Positions 27,131-36,664 are shown, counted from the stretch's first letter. The stretch: 64,000 nucleotides of DNA from Nocardia nova NBRC 15556 (GCF_001613005.1 NZ_BDBN01000002.1:1-64000); one strand, 5' to 3'. The notes: generated by a model not told the origin, from the sequence alone. Program-made: numbers and translations.

Positions 27131-28561
27131 TCAGTCCGGCAGGTAGATCGAGGTCAGCTTGAAGTACGCGGCCAAGCCTTCGTCACCGAGCTCATAGCCG
27201 AGACCACTGGCCTTGTGCCCTCCGAAGGGCGAGTTCACATCGAGGGTGTAGGTGTTGACCCCGACTGTTCCGGTGTCGATCCGCCGGGCAACGGCTCTGC
27301 CGCGCTCGACATCCGCACTCCACACCGTGCCGCCCAGCCCGTAGATGGAGTCGTTCGCCGCATGCGCGGCACCTTCATCGCCACCTTCGTAAGGCAGCAC
27401 GGTGAGGACCGGGCCGAAGATTTCCTCGCGGGCGATACTCATGCCGGGATCGACATCGGCGAACACAGTCGGCGATACGAACCATCCCTTCTCGCGTCCG
27501 GCGGGGCGGCCACCACCGGTAGTGATGCGGGCACCAGCTCGAAGACCCTCCGCGATATAGCCTTCGATCCTGTCCCGGGCGACGGAGTTGACGACTGGAC
27601 CGACCTCGGTCGCGGCCTCGAGCGGATCACCGACCCGATAGCCGGACATCGCGTTCGTGACCGCGTCCACGACGTCGTCGTACCGCGACGCCGGCGCCAG
27701 AATCCGGGTGTTGTTCACGCAGGTCTGGCCGTTGTTCGCCATGCAGACAACGCCCATGCTCGCGATGAACGCCTCCAGAGGCGCGTCCTCGAGCAGGACC
27801 GCAGCGGACTTACCACCGAGTTCCAGCGTCACCGGTTTGAGGGCAGCACCGCACAATTCTCCGATGCGGCGTCCGGCCGCAGTCGAACCGGTGAAAGCAA
27901 TCTTGTCGACACCGTCGTGACGGACGAGGTGCTCGCCCACGACGCGATCACCGGGCACGACATTGATCACCCCTGGCGGAAAACCGCTTTCGTATACGGC
28001 GTCGGCAAACAGGTACGAACTCAGCGCCGTTTCCGGCGACGGCTTGACCACCACCGTGCATCCTGCCGCGAGCGCAGGAGCCAGCTTGAAATGGATCAGC
28101 CCGATCGGGTAGTTCCACGGAACGATCACGCCGACCACACCGACCGGCTCCTTGTGCACAATGGTGCGCCCCGCGAACGCGGGCCGTTCTTCGTCGATTA
28201 CCAGATCGCGCGCCTTCGAGGCGTAGTAACGCAACTGCGATACCGGGCCGAGCACATTTGCCGCACCGGCGAATGCGAGCGGAGTTCCGACCTCCTGCGC
28301 AACGATCGGACCGATCTCAGCCGTCCGTTTCTGCAGATTCTCGCTCAGCCGTTCCATGAGGCCCGCGCGCTCGACCGGTGAGAGGTCGCGCCAGGCGGGC
28401 AGCGCATCGCGTGCAGCTTGCACAGCAACATCGATGTCGGCAGTCGTCGCGACGGGTGACTGCCCGATCTGTTGTTCGGTGGCCGCCGATATCGTTGGAA
28501 GGACATCGGCACCCGACGGCGCCCTCCACTTGCCGTTGATCAGGAAGTGTTCGCGCTTCAT
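27131..28561 (-). CDS. Aldehyde dehydrogenase (NAD(P)+)
   Basis: 476 residues. Catalytic C281 lies in NNGQTCVNN and the general-base E247 in TLELGGKS; the cofactor-binding PWNYP and FTGSTAAG segments and the terminal SPFGGHKASGLGYELG are intact. It oxidises an aldehyde to the acid, presumably the product of the alcohol dehydrogenase encoded just upstream (gap 55 bp, same strand). GAAAGGA precedes ATG 28561 by about eight bases. Alcohol-to-acid oxidation would feed the acyl-CoA ligases of the island. Substrate not fixed. Confidence 0.88.
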   Translation of the reverse strand: MKREHFLINGKWRAPSGADVLPTISAATEQQIGQSPVATTADIDVAVQAARDALPAWRDLSPVERAGLMERLSENLQKRTAEIGPIVAQEVGTPLAFAGAANVLGPVSQLRYYASKARDLVIDEERPAFAGRTIVHKEPVGVVGVIVPWNYPIGLIHFKLAPALAAGCTVVVKPSPETALSSYLFADAVYESGFPPGVINVVPGDRVVGEHLVRHDGVDKIAFTGSTAAGRRIGELCGAALKPVTLELGGKSAAVLLEDAPLEAFIASMGVVCMANNGQTCVNNTRILAPASRYDDVVDAVTNAMSGYRVGDPLEAATEVGPVVNSVARDRIEGYIAEGLRAGARITTGGGRPAGREKGWFVSPTVFADVDPGMSIAREEIFGPVLTVLPYEGGDEGAAHAANDSIYGLGGTVWSADVERGRAVARRIDTGTVGVNTYTLDVNSPFGGHKASGLGYELGDEGLAAYFKLTSIYLPD

Positions 28562-28616
28562 CGGTGATTCCTTTCCAGCAGTGGGCGTTCGGGAGACGGC
28601 AGTTGAAGCCCGGCTG

Positions 28617-29729
28617 TCACGAAAACTCGATGAGGCCACGGATGAGCCGGCCGGCCTCTTGGTCGGCATAACCCTCGTTGATCTCCTCGAGCCGGTAGCG
28701 CCGGGTGATCAAACGCCCGAGTTCGAGTCGGCCTTGCGCCCACAGACGCAGGAACAGCGGAATATCGGCTTGCGGATTGCACTGCCCGAACAGCACGCCC
28801 TGGATACGCAACACGTTGTACGTCACCGCGCCTGCCGGGAGGGCGATGGCGATATCCATGGGATCGTCACTGAGCCCCACTACCGCGACCCGGCCACCCT
28901 TGCCGGTGCAGGCGATCGCCCGCCCGATCGTCGCCGCGTCGAGCACACCCGTGCTCACAATGACCGCGTCCGCGCCAGTACCCGCCGAGAGCTCCTGCGC
29001 CCACGCCGCCGCCTCTACCGGGTCGCCAGTGGCACGGTTGGCTCCGAGTTCGGATGCGAACTCCCGCTTCGCGAGCACGGGGTCCACGACGATGATGTGA
29101 CTCGCCCCGGCGTGGCGCGCGCCCTGGACCGCGTTGATCCCGATTCCGCCGGCACCGAAAACGACCACGATGTCGCCGGGCGCCACCTCGGCCGCGTTGA
29201 CCGCGGCACCCCACCCGGTCGGAACCCCGCAGGACAACAGCGCCGCCACGTCCAGAGGCACATCCTGGGGAATCTTCACCAGTGAACGCTGGGACACCAC
29301 CATGCGCTCGGAAAAGGTACCGAGTGCACAGAATCCACCCACGCCCTGCCCGTCGCGTTCGAACCGGTGCGTACCGTCGGCCATCAAACCCGTTCCGGCG
29401 TTCGCACCACTGTCACACAGGTAGGACCGCCCCGTCGCACAGTAACGACACATTCCGCACGAGGGAATGAACGAGAAGACGACATGGTCGCCCACCTGGA
29501 CGCGGTCCACACCTGCGCCTATCGCTTCCACGACACCGGAGCCTTCGTGTCCGCCGACCAGCGGGTACGTCCCCATCGCACCGAGGTGCTTCAGATGCGC
29601 ATCGGAATGACACAGCCCCGCGAACCGATTAGCGATGAGAACCTCGCCCGGCCCGGGTGCGAGAAGGTCCAACTGCTGGATCTCCCAAGCCTTTCCGGGA
29701 CCTTCGAGTACTGCTGCTGTCGTTTTCAT
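28617..29729 (-). CDS. NDMA-type, mycofactocin-dependent zinc alcohol dehydrogenase
   Basis: 370 residues, MDR superfamily with zinc. Catalytic-zinc ligands are C40 in GLCHSDAH and the His/Glu of VGGHEGSG; the structural zinc site is CGMCRYCATGRSYLC. The cofactor fold is VVVFGAGGIGINAVQG. The insertion around MADGTHRFERDGQGVGGFCALGTFSERMVV and the TGKGGRVAVVGLSDDPMDIA region fit the NDMA-dependent alcohol dehydrogenase group, which holds NAD(H) tightly and passes electrons to mycofactocin. Its occurrence in the same window as mftE and mftF supports this. Forms a pair with the aldehyde dehydrogenase. AT-rich operator-like sequence lies at 29834-29856. Confidence 0.85.
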   Translation of the reverse strand: MKTTAAVLEGPGKAWEIQQLDLLAPGPGEVLIANRFAGLCHSDAHLKHLGAMGTYPLVGGHEGSGVVEAIGAGVDRVQVGDHVVFSFIPSCGMCRYCATGRSYLCDSGANAGTGLMADGTHRFERDGQGVGGFCALGTFSERMVVSQRSLVKIPQDVPLDVAALLSCGVPTGWGAAVNAAEVAPGDIVVVFGAGGIGINAVQGARHAGASHIIVVDPVLAKREFASELGANRATGDPVEAAAWAQELSAGTGADAVIVSTGVLDAATIGRAIACTGKGGRVAVVGLSDDPMDIAIALPAGAVTYNVLRIQGVLFGQCNPQADIPLFLRLWAQGRLELGRLITRRYRLEEINEGYADQEAGRLIRGLIEFS

Positions 29730-29833
29730 GCATGGATCCTGTGCTCGGCGGAACGGGGCCGGCGTGGCTGCGAACAGAGCCACCAGGGCCGCCCCGGCTG
29801 TATCGGCAACGCGGTAGTCGCCATCCCACCGAG

Positions 29834-29856
29834 AATAAGTTATCTCACTTAGATAG
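29834..29856. promoter_or_regulatory. Operator-like imperfect inverted repeat before the alcohol dehydrogenase
   Basis: TATCTCACTTAGATA (29842-29856) is an imperfect inverted repeat (TATCT/AGATA arms), preceded by AATAAGT. It lies about 110 bp upstream of the alcohol dehydrogenase. The GATAACTTA core on the minus strand resembles elements before other catabolic genes here (21906, 53328). Confidence 0.35.
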
Positions 29857-29982
29857 ACAACTGACGAAAACTGAAGTCACCGGGTTAGCCATCCAGACGC
29901 GGGTCAGTGTTCTCGTCTTCGCGTCGACGCAGGCGTTATCCAGTACTGAAACGCCTTCACGAGTCAGTCGCCACCCCCTCGC

Positions 29983-30651
29983 TCAGGGTTGTCCCGGCCG
30001 CAGTGCGACGAACAATCCCTCCGCATCGGCGAGCAATGTGTCGCCGTCGCGCAGTTCCGCGGTCAGGAAACGCTTGCGGCCCTCTTCGCGGTCGAAGCGA
30101 GCGGTCAGAGTCAGTTCGCGATCGAGCGGAGTGATCGCCCGGTAGTTCACATGCAGATATGCGGTGCGCGAGCGGGGACGGCCGGCGGCGTTCGCGAGGC
30201 GCCCCAGCACCTCGTCGAATACCAGCGGGATCGCCCCGCCGTGCACCGCTCCCCCGCCGCCGAGGTAGAAGCGGCTGAAGGTCACGTGTCCGCTGACCTG
30301 ATCGGCGTCGCCGTGGTCGACCACGAACGCGGGCGCCAGCGACTGTCCCCGGCCGGGCACCTCGAGATGACCGGCCACCGACTCCGCATGCGGGACCTGG
30401 TAGGCGGACAGCAGCCGCTCGAGCTCGTCGATGCGCTTGGTGACCTCGACGATCTCCGAGGCCGGCGGGTTCGACCCGGCGACCCGGTCCTGCAGGGCCC
30501 GCAGCGATTCGATCATCGCGGCGAACTGCTGCGCGCCCTCGGCCGCCACCGCCACCTTCCAGGCGGATTCGCCCGACAGCGGGCTCGCGTCGTAGGGCTC
30601 GCGGCTGCTCGATTCGGCATTACCGGTTCCACCGTTGTCCTTGTGCGACAT
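29983..30651 (-). CDS. PaaI-type thioesterase
   Basis: 222 residues. The C-terminal hot-dog domain contains GGGGAVHGGAIPLVFDEVLGRLAN (HGG and the central-helix Asp/Glu) and TAYLHVNYRAITPLDREL. The N-terminal part is acidic and helical (AEGAQQFAAMIESLRALQDRV, VTKRIDELERLLSAYQV) and may form a coiled coil that mediates assembly. AAGGGAAAG precedes ATG 30651. It stands alone between the dehydrogenase pair and the glutathione peroxidase, about 250 bp from the former. Likely hydrolyses an acyl-CoA; specificity unknown. Confidence 0.8.
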   Translation of the reverse strand: MSHKDNGGTGNAESSSREPYDASPLSGESAWKVAVAAEGAQQFAAMIESLRALQDRVAGSNPPASEIVEVTKRIDELERLLSAYQVPHAESVAGHLEVPGRGQSLAPAFVVDHGDADQVSGHVTFSRFYLGGGGAVHGGAIPLVFDEVLGRLANAAGRPRSRTAYLHVNYRAITPLDRELTLTARFDREEGRKRFLTAELRDGDTLLADAEGLFVALRPGQP

Positions 30652-30788
30652 CAACTTTCCCTTTCGATACGTGGGCATTACGCCGACATCTCCCGATGAT
30701 CTGCGACCTGCCGCTCGATCAGGACCGCTGTCACTCCGGCACGGCTTTATACGTCGTCGGCCGCCATACGCCCGGTCCGTCGGGGGTC

Positions 30789-31325
30789 TCAGTCCAGCAG
30801 GTCGGCGATCTCGGATTCGATCTGCTCGGGCGTCACGGTCGACTCGAAGCGACGGATCACCGTGCCGTCACGGCCGACGAGGAATTTCGTGAAGTTCCAC
30901 TTCACCTCGTCGGTTCCGATCGCCTCGGGCCGCGTGGCCTTGACGTGGTCGTACAACCGCCCGGCGGAGGGACCGAAATCACCCGGCGCCTCGGCACGCA
31001 GGTAGGTGTACAGCGGATCCGCGCCGGGCCCGTTGACCTCGATCTTGCCGAACACCGGGAAGGTGACGCCGTAGTTGGTGGAGCAGAACTCCTGGATCTC
31101 GGCGTCGGCGCCCGGTTCCTGATCTCCGAACTGGTTGCACGGGAAGCCGAGGATCTCCAGCCCACGGTCCCGGTTCTTCTTGTAGAGGGCTTCCAGGCCT
31201 TCGTACTGGGGCGTGAAGCCACACTTGCTGGCCACGTTGACCACGAGGACGACGCGGCCCGCGTACTCCTCGAGCGAGCGGCTTCCACCGTCGGCAGTGG
31301 CGACGGAAAATTCATGAAATGCCAT
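30789..31325 (-). CDS. Glutathione peroxidase family protein (Cys type)
   Basis: 178 residues. Peroxidatic C35 lies in VASKCGFTPQYEGLE; Q65 in FPCNQFGDQEPG and Trp/Asn in KWNFTKFLVG complete the catalytic tetrad. The second Cys of thioredoxin-dependent members is probably C63 or the Cys in QEFCSTNYG. In actinobacteria, which lack glutathione, such enzymes use thioredoxin or mycothiol systems to reduce peroxides, including lipid peroxides. Divergent from the TetR gene at 31390 with only 64 bp between, so the regulator may control it. It may protect against peroxide made by acyl-CoA oxidation. Confidence 0.9.
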   Translation of the reverse strand: MAFHEFSVATADGGSRSLEEYAGRVVLVVNVASKCGFTPQYEGLEALYKKNRDRGLEILGFPCNQFGDQEPGADAEIQEFCSTNYGVTFPVFGKIEVNGPGADPLYTYLRAEAPGDFGPSAGRLYDHVKATRPEAIGTDEVKWNFTKFLVGRDGTVIRRFESTVTPEQIESEIADLLD

Positions 31326-31389
31326 AGCGGCCAGCGTATTTCAGTATCACGAATTATGCAACGGTACCAGATCCATATATGCTGCCGGG

Positions 31390-32001
31390 ATGACATCGGC
31401 CCGTCCGCGCGGACGCCCTCGGGACGAGACCGTGGACCAACGTGTACTCGATGCCGCAGTGGAGGAGCTGGCGGAGAAGGGCATCGCCGAGTTCAGCATC
31501 ACCTCGGTGGCCGCCCGCGCCCGCGCCGCCAAACGAAGCATCTACACGCGCTGGCCCCGGCGCGAGGATCTCATCCTGGCGGGAATGTCGACCCTCGCCG
31601 CCGGACTGGTTCCACCACATACGGGATCGATCGCCGAGGATCTGGCCGTGCTGCTCGACCGGATCGCCGGTGTCTTCGTCGAGCCGCGGCTGAGCATCCT
31701 GCGCCGCTGCGCGGCGGAGATGGCCGATCACCCGGAGATGTATGCCGCCTTCACACGCGACTCGATCGATCGCTGTCTCGCGGCCATCGAGGACGCGCTG
31801 CACGACGCCGTCATCCGCGGCGAGATCCGCGCCGACATCGACCGCGCCACCGTGGCCGATGTCATCACCGGCACCATCATGTTCCGGGCCACCACCCACC
31901 CTTCCGACGTCCTGCCCGCCGACCGCCGCGAGGAGTTGATCCGGCTTCTGCTCAGCGGCCTGAGCCCGCGCGACACTCGGCCTTCACGCCCTCGCCCGTG
32001 A
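31390..32001 (+). CDS. TetR-family transcriptional regulator
   Basis: 203 residues. N-terminal helix-turn-helix: RVLDAAVEELAEKGIAEFSITSVAARARAAKRSIYTRWPRREDLI. The ligand-binding half includes RLSILRRCAAEMADHPEMYAAF and DRCLAAIEDALHDAVIRGEI, typical of the AcrR-like TetR_C group. It is divergent from the glutathione peroxidase gene. Ligand unknown, possibly an acyl-CoA. No palindrome is evident in the 64-bp gap beyond AT-rich ATCCATATATG. Confidence 0.85.
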   Translation: MTSARPRGRPRDETVDQRVLDAAVEELAEKGIAEFSITSVAARARAAKRSIYTRWPRREDLILAGMSTLAAGLVPPHTGSIAEDLAVLLDRIAGVFVEPRLSILRRCAAEMADHPEMYAAFTRDSIDRCLAAIEDALHDAVIRGEIRADIDRATVADVITGTIMFRATTHPSDVLPADRREELIRLLLSGLSPRDTRPSRPRP

Positions 32002-32083
32002 TCGGCGGGATCACCCCGCGACCGGTCCCGGCCCGTTCGCACGCCGTGCCATCGGCCGGGCCTCGCCGGTCTCCGACGTGCCC

Positions 32084-32395
32084 TCAGCCGACCACCAGAT
32101 CGCCGACGATGTCGTGAATCCCCGGCCCGGCATCGTCCACGAGCCTCGGCACTCCCTGGGCGATGCACCGCGCGATCACCGGTGCGGCAAGGCTTTTCGC
32201 CTTTTCGTGATGTCCGGCGGCCCACTGGCAGCAGGCGGCCAACAGCTGCGCCTGCACCAGCGCCACCGGCCGAGCCTGCCGGCCGATTTCGCGTACGAGG
32301 ATCTCGGAGCGGTCGCACGCTTCGCCGATCGTGGCGGGCGATCGTTCGGCCAGCAGGAGACGAATGAGCGAGTCCTGGGCCAGTTCGGCGGTCAT
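32084..32395 (-). CDS. C-terminal part of the PknK-like protein, displaced frame
   Basis: 103 residues in a different frame from the kinase gene. ATG 32395 overlaps the kinase stop (ATGA). The sequence TAELAQDSLIRLLLAERSPATIGEACDRSEILV, RPVALVQAQLLAACCQWAAG and HHEKAKSLAAPVIARCIAQGVPRLVDDAGPG looks like the usual last 100 residues of PknK/MalT-type proteins (a TPR-like tail). The frame also continues upstream past 32395 to a start at 32446 (APALPPYRAQDTRIRA), in parallel with the end of the kinase frame. This suggests a one-base frameshift of a single long gene, rather than two genes. If it is real, translation could still be coupled through ATGA. Confidence 0.55.
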   Translation of the reverse strand: MTAELAQDSLIRLLLAERSPATIGEACDRSEILVREIGRQARPVALVQAQLLAACCQWAAGHHEKAKSLAAPVIARCIAQGVPRLVDDAGPGIHDIVGDLVVG

Positions 32396-35300
32396 TGCGC
32401 GGATTCTGGTGTCCTGTGCGCGGTACGGCGGCAGGGCGGGAGCCATGAGCGGATGTCGTCCGGGATCGGAAGATTCGCTCGCACGCGTTCGTTGACGATG
32501 CGCGCGGCCAGGCGGGGCAGCGATTTGTCCTCGGCGATCTGCGCGCCGATGCTCAGCAGCCGCTCGGCATCGGTGAGTTCGCCCAGCGCGATGGCCAGCC
32601 GCGCACCGGTTCCGTAGCTGGCGAGCAGGACATCCGGCATACCGCCGAGCCGTTCGAGTGTGGCGCCGGCCCGCAGCAGTCGCTCAGCCTCGACCAGACG
32701 GCCCTGCCGATACCGCAGATCTCCCAGCAGGGCGCCGGACATGAGCGCGATGCGGGTCCCGAGATCCGCGCCGCGCGGCACCGTCGGCGTGACCGCGAAA
32801 TGCCGCTCGGCCCCGGCGATGTCGAACTGCTCCCACGCGGCCAGCCCAGCGATGCAGTGACTGTGCTGAACGGCCAGCGCGCCGCTGCTCGCACCGTGCC
32901 GCAGGGCCGAACGGTGCCAGCGGCGGCCCGCGGGATACTCGAACCGGTTCAGCGCGTCGGCGGCAAGCAGGTCGGCCGCAGACACCGATATCACCGGAGC
33001 CGCCAGATCATCGATATGCTCGGTGACCGTGTCGGGCACGATCTCGAGCCGGTCGAGGGCGTAGTCCTCCAAACCCACCAGAAGGGCAGCTTCGGCACGC
33101 AGCACCCTCGCGGCCCGCCCGTCGACATCGCTCGTCTCGAGGGCGGCGAGGGCTCTGTCCAGCGCGGTATGGAACTGGGTGTGCCGCTCTTGGCCGAGCG
33201 CCGCCCAGGCCAGGCACAACTGGAGCCGGGGTCGCGATTCGGTCAGCGGGGTCGGCAGTTTCGCCATCAGGCCCAGGAACGTGGACGTGCGGAAGGATTC
33301 GATGAGTTCGATCGCGCGCGCCCCGACCAGCTCGACGGCACGGTGCGGGTCGGCGGCGAACAGGGCGTGATCGACGGCCTCGACCAGCATGTCGTGTTCG
33401 GCGAACCAGTTCGACGCGCGAGAGTGCAACTGCCGCAACCGATCCGGGTCCTGATGCTCGAGCCTGCGCACCAGATGACCGGCGAACAGACCGTGATACC
33501 GGAACCATCGGTCGTCCTCGTCCATCCGCTGCAGGAACAGGTTCCGGTCGGCGACCAGCTCGAGCAGTTCCTGACTGTCGGACCGCCCGGACAGGGCGGC
33601 CGCCAGATCAGCACAGGTAGCCCCGGTGATCGAGGTGGACATGAGGAACTCCAGCAGCGGCTGATCCAGCGAGCCCAGCACGTTCTCGGTGAGATATTCG
33701 CCGATCATGTGGTGTCGACCGGTGAGGTTGTCGATGAACGCGGCCGGGTCGTCGCGGCCGGCCAGCGACAGTTGCGCCAGTTGCAGCCCCGCGGCCCAGC
33801 CCTCGGTCGACCTGCGTACTTTGGCCACGTCCTCGGCCGCCAGCCGCAGATCGTTGCGGCCGACCAGAAACGCGGTGGCCTCGTCGGCGTCGAAACGCAA
33901 TGCGGTGGTGTCGATTTCGATCAGTTCGTCCTGGACGAGCAGCTTGGTCAGCGCCAGCCCTTCCCGGCCCCGGGTGACCAGCACGACCCGCAGGTGATGG
34001 CAACCGTGCTCCAGCAGGTAATTCATTGCTGCCAAGGTGTTTTCACCGCGCACCAGTTGCCAGTCGTCGACCACGAGCACCATCGCCTGATCGCTGTCGT
34101 GGATCTCGTCGATCAGGGCCGAGAGCACCGCGCGGGTGGCGTCGGAGGATCGCTCCTCCAGCAGCGCGCCCAGCTCGCGAGCCAGCTCCGGGCGCACCCG
34201 GCGGATCGCCTGGACCAGGTGGGCCAGGAACCACACCACGTTGTCGTCGTCGTGATCGGTCGTCAGCCACGCCACCGGGACGCCGTCGGCCTCGAGGGCG
34301 GTGGCCCATTGCGCGACCAGGGTAGTCTTGCCGAACCCCGCCGGGCCGTGAATCAGGATCACCCGCCGTCTGCCACCGGCGTCGAGAATTTCGCGCAGGC
34401 GCGTGCGTTCGATCGCGGTGCGGGCGGCGGTCGGCGGCCGGAATTTCGTGGCCGCGGAGGGTGGTGGCGGTGTGGTGACCGAGCCCGCGGAGACGGCGGG
34501 CAGTATCGGCGAGCCCGAGCCTGTCCCCGCGGCGACGTCTTCGTCGGAGGGGGGAACCACCACGGCATCGACCGGCTGTCCGGTCTCGCGCTGCACATCA
34601 CGCAGCCGTTCGCCGAGTTCGAGGACCGATGCGGGGCGATCCGCGGGCTCGCGGGTCATCGCCGACTCCACCACCATGCACACCGCGTCGGGGACACCGT
34701 ACTCGCGCAGGTCGGGCAACGCTGCCTCGGCGATCCGCGTCAACTGCACCTCGAGTGGTTCTTCGCTGCGCCGCTCGAACGGCGCGTGCCCGGTCAGCAG
34801 GCAGAACATCGTGGCGCCCAGACCGTAGATGTCGGCCGCTTCGGTCGCGGTCGCGCCGCGCAGGATCTCAGGGGCAGTGAACGCGGGCGTCCCGTGCACC
34901 AGCGGCGTCGAACCGGTCGTCACCTCGCCGACGTGGACAATGCCGAAATCCGACAGCTGGGGTTCGCCGTAGTCGGTCAGCAGGATGTTGCCCGGTTTCA
35001 CGTCGCGGTGCACCATGCCCGCGGCATGGGCGGCGGCCAGCGCGCCGGCCATCTTCACCCCGATCGAGACCACCTCGGGCCAGCGCAGCGGGCCGGTCTG
35101 GCGCATGCGCTGATCCAGTGACCCGCGCGCGAAATACGGCATCACGATATAGGGGCGGCCGGTCGGTGTCAGGTCGACATGCAGCGCCTGCACGATGTGC
35201 GGGTGCACGGACAACCGGCCCAGCGCCCGCTGTTCGCGCACGAACAGCTCGCGCTCCTCACCCCGCACCTCCGACAGCAACAGTTTGACCGCGACATACC

Positions 35301-35439
35301 GGTCCAGTGCGTACTCCCGGCACCGATAGACCACCCCGGAACCGCCGCGCCCGACCTCGACGGGGTCGCCGAAACCTGCCGCGAGCAATTCTCCGACAAT
35401 CCCGCTGGACATATCCCGTTGTGTCGTGACGTTGTCCAC
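32392..35439 (-). CDS. PknK-like Ser/Thr protein kinase with AAA/MalT-type signalling module
   Basis: 1015 residues as read. Kinase domain about 24-280: glycine loop GRGGSGVVY, K52 in YVAVKLL, HRDVKPGNILL, SDFGIVH and GTPAFTAPEI. A Pro/Ser linker follows. An NTPase module starts with Walker A GPAGFGKTT at about 365 and has Walker B VLVVDDW. Helical TPR-like repeats fill about 620-1015. This is the layout of PknK (Rv3080c-like), a kinase linked to regulation of secondary metabolism and growth in mycobacteria. Transmembrane helices are absent. GTG 35439 follows GAGGACCGAA. The natural C-terminus is missing: the last 22 residues are out of frame with the family (see 32084-32395). Confidence 0.85.
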   Translation of the reverse strand: MDNVTTQRDMSSGIVGELLAAGFGDPVEVGRGGSGVVYRCREYALDRYVAVKLLLSEVRGEERELFVREQRALGRLSVHPHIVQALHVDLTPTGRPYIVMPYFARGSLDQRMRQTGPLRWPEVVSIGVKMAGALAAAHAAGMVHRDVKPGNILLTDYGEPQLSDFGIVHVGEVTTGSTPLVHGTPAFTAPEILRGATATEAADIYGLGATMFCLLTGHAPFERRSEEPLEVQLTRIAEAALPDLREYGVPDAVCMVVESAMTREPADRPASVLELGERLRDVQRETGQPVDAVVVPPSDEDVAAGTGSGSPILPAVSAGSVTTPPPPSAATKFRPPTAARTAIERTRLREILDAGGRRRVILIHGPAGFGKTTLVAQWATALEADGVPVAWLTTDHDDDNVVWFLAHLVQAIRRVRPELARELGALLEERSSDATRAVLSALIDEIHDSDQAMVLVVDDWQLVRGENTLAAMNYLLEHGCHHLRVVLVTRGREGLALTKLLVQDELIEIDTTALRFDADEATAFLVGRNDLRLAAEDVAKVRRSTEGWAAGLQLAQLSLAGRDDPAAFIDNLTGRHHMIGEYLTENVLGSLDQPLLEFLMSTSITGATCADLAAALSGRSDSQELLELVADRNLFLQRMDEDDRWFRYHGLFAGHLVRRLEHQDPDRLRQLHSRASNWFAEHDMLVEAVDHALFAADPHRAVELVGARAIELIESFRTSTFLGLMAKLPTPLTESRPRLQLCLAWAALGQERHTQFHTALDRALAALETSDVDGRAARVLRAEAALLVGLEDYALDRLEIVPDTVTEHIDDLAAPVISVSAADLLAADALNRFEYPAGRRWHRSALRHGASSGALAVQHSHCIAGLAAWEQFDIAGAERHFAVTPTVPRGADLGTRIALMSGALLGDLRYRQGRLVEAERLLRAGATLERLGGMPDVLLASYGTGARLAIALGELTDAERLLSIGAQIAEDKSLPRLAARIVNERVRANLPIPDDIRSWLPPCRRTAHRTPESAQ

Positions 35440-35866
35440 TTCGGTCCTCAGCTATCGGGACGGTGGTAGTCCGTCGCATCATGGCCGGACCCACGCGGGC
35501 TCACCGACCACCCCACAAACGATAGACCCGAAGTTGTCTCAGAGGTAGCCAGGACAATTCCGCGATCCGCCGCCCACCCTCGGCCCGACCGGTCACCGGA
35601 TGCCGCGCGGACGACAGCGGCTCCTCCGCCGCCCGCTCGACCACTACGGGATCGTCACTCTCGCGGATCAACGCCCGGCCGCATCCCCGGTAACAGACTG
35701 ACCGGTGGCCTGGTGCCATCACCTGCTTGCGGGCTGATGACGTACCGAAGTCCGCATACGCGGAGAGTCCGCCCCACTACCGCAGGGACAGACTCTCCGC
35801 TCGGCGCTGATGCTCGAATCACATTGGCGCACAGCGCCTTCGACAACTACCGTAGTCTCGCGACGG
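35440..35866. other. Intergenic region between the kinase and crotonase operons
   Basis: No convincing gene in this 427-base stretch. It holds the kinase leader region on the right side of the kinase start and, near its far end, a terminator hairpin at 35760-35800 for the operon that ends at 35867. Short frames in it lack coding bias and ribosome-binding sites. Confidence 0.6.
35760..35800 (-). terminator. Hairpin terminator of the ligase-to-hydratase operon
   Basis: GCGGAGAGTC (35760-35769) pairs perfectly with GACTCTCCGC (35791-35800). It lies 67 bp beyond the stop codon of the crotonase gene ending at 35867, in the direction of transcription. Confidence 0.6.
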
Positions 35867-36664
35867 TTACCGCGCCTTCCACACCGGGGCGCGCTTCTCG
35901 GCGAAGGCCAGCGGACCTTCCTTCGCGTCCTCGCTGCTCATCAAGCTCTGCCATTCGACCTCGGAATGACTCCACCGGTCGTTCTCGGCGGGCCGGTCAT
36001 TGGCCTGGATGCCGAGCGCGATCCGTTTGCTGGCCTGCACCGACAGCGGAGCGTTGACCGCGATCCGTTCGGCCAGCGCGAGCGCGGCCTCGACCACGGT
36101 GCCGTCGGGGACGACCTGGTTGATCAGGCCGTACTCGCGGGCGGTGGCCGCCGGGATCGGGTCGCCGGTGAGGATCATCTCCATGGCCAGGCGCTGGGGG
36201 ATCTGCGCCGGCAGCCGGAACACGCCACCCGCACCCGCGATCAGACCGCGCTTGACCTCCGGGAGTCCGAAGCTGGCGCCCTCCGCCGCGACGATGAGGT
36301 CGGCGGCGAGAGCCAGTTCGGTGCCACCGCCTAGTGCGGTTCCGTTGACCGCGGCGATGGTCGGTTTACTGATGACGTGCCGGACGAAGCCGGCGAAGCC
36401 CCAGTGCTCGTTGCCGGGCGCGAACAGACCTTCGCCTCGCGAGATGGCCTTGAGATCCGCTCCCGCGCAGAAGGATTTGTCCCCCGCGCCGGTGATCACG
36501 ACCACCCGGATCTCCGGATCGTTCTCCGCCTCGACCAGCGCGCCGCCGACGGCCTCGCTCACCGCGGCGTTGACCGCGTTGCGCGCCTCGGGACGGTTGA
36601 TGGTGATCAGCAGGACGTTGCCCTTGCGCTCGACCAGGGCGCCGGTCTCGGTTGCCGCCGTCAT
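35867..36664 (-). CDS. Enoyl-CoA hydratase
   Basis: 265 residues. Crotonase core with VLLITINRPEARNAVN, oxyanion-hole segments DKSFCAGADLKAISR and AAVNGTALGGGTELALAAD, and GLPEVKRGLIAGAGGVFRLPAQIP in which the E-x-x-x-G catalytic pattern (PEVKRG) is present. The C-terminal trimer segment SEDAKEGPLAFAEKRAPVWKAR is typical of EchA/CaiD enzymes. It hydrates trans-2-enoyl-CoA. ATG 36664 shares one base with the thiolase stop (TGATG), so it is coupled to it. Last gene of the four-gene operon ACS-ACAD-thiolase-ECH. Confidence 0.88.
   Translation of the reverse strand: MTAATETGALVERKGNVLLITINRPEARNAVNAAVSEAVGGALVEAENDPEIRVVVITGAGDKSFCAGADLKAISRGEGLFAPGNEHWGFAGFVRHVISKPTIAAVNGTALGGGTELALAADLIVAAEGASFGLPEVKRGLIAGAGGVFRLPAQIPQRLAMEMILTGDPIPAATAREYGLINQVVPDGTVVEAALALAERIAVNAPLSVQASKRIALGIQANDRPAENDRWSHSEVEWQSLMSSEDAKEGPLAFAEKRAPVWKAR

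Noticed and set aside
32800..35121. A 773-codon plus-strand frame opposite the kinase gene
   Set aside because: Composition (many Arg, Gln, Gly, His) and absence of family motifs show an antisense artefact.
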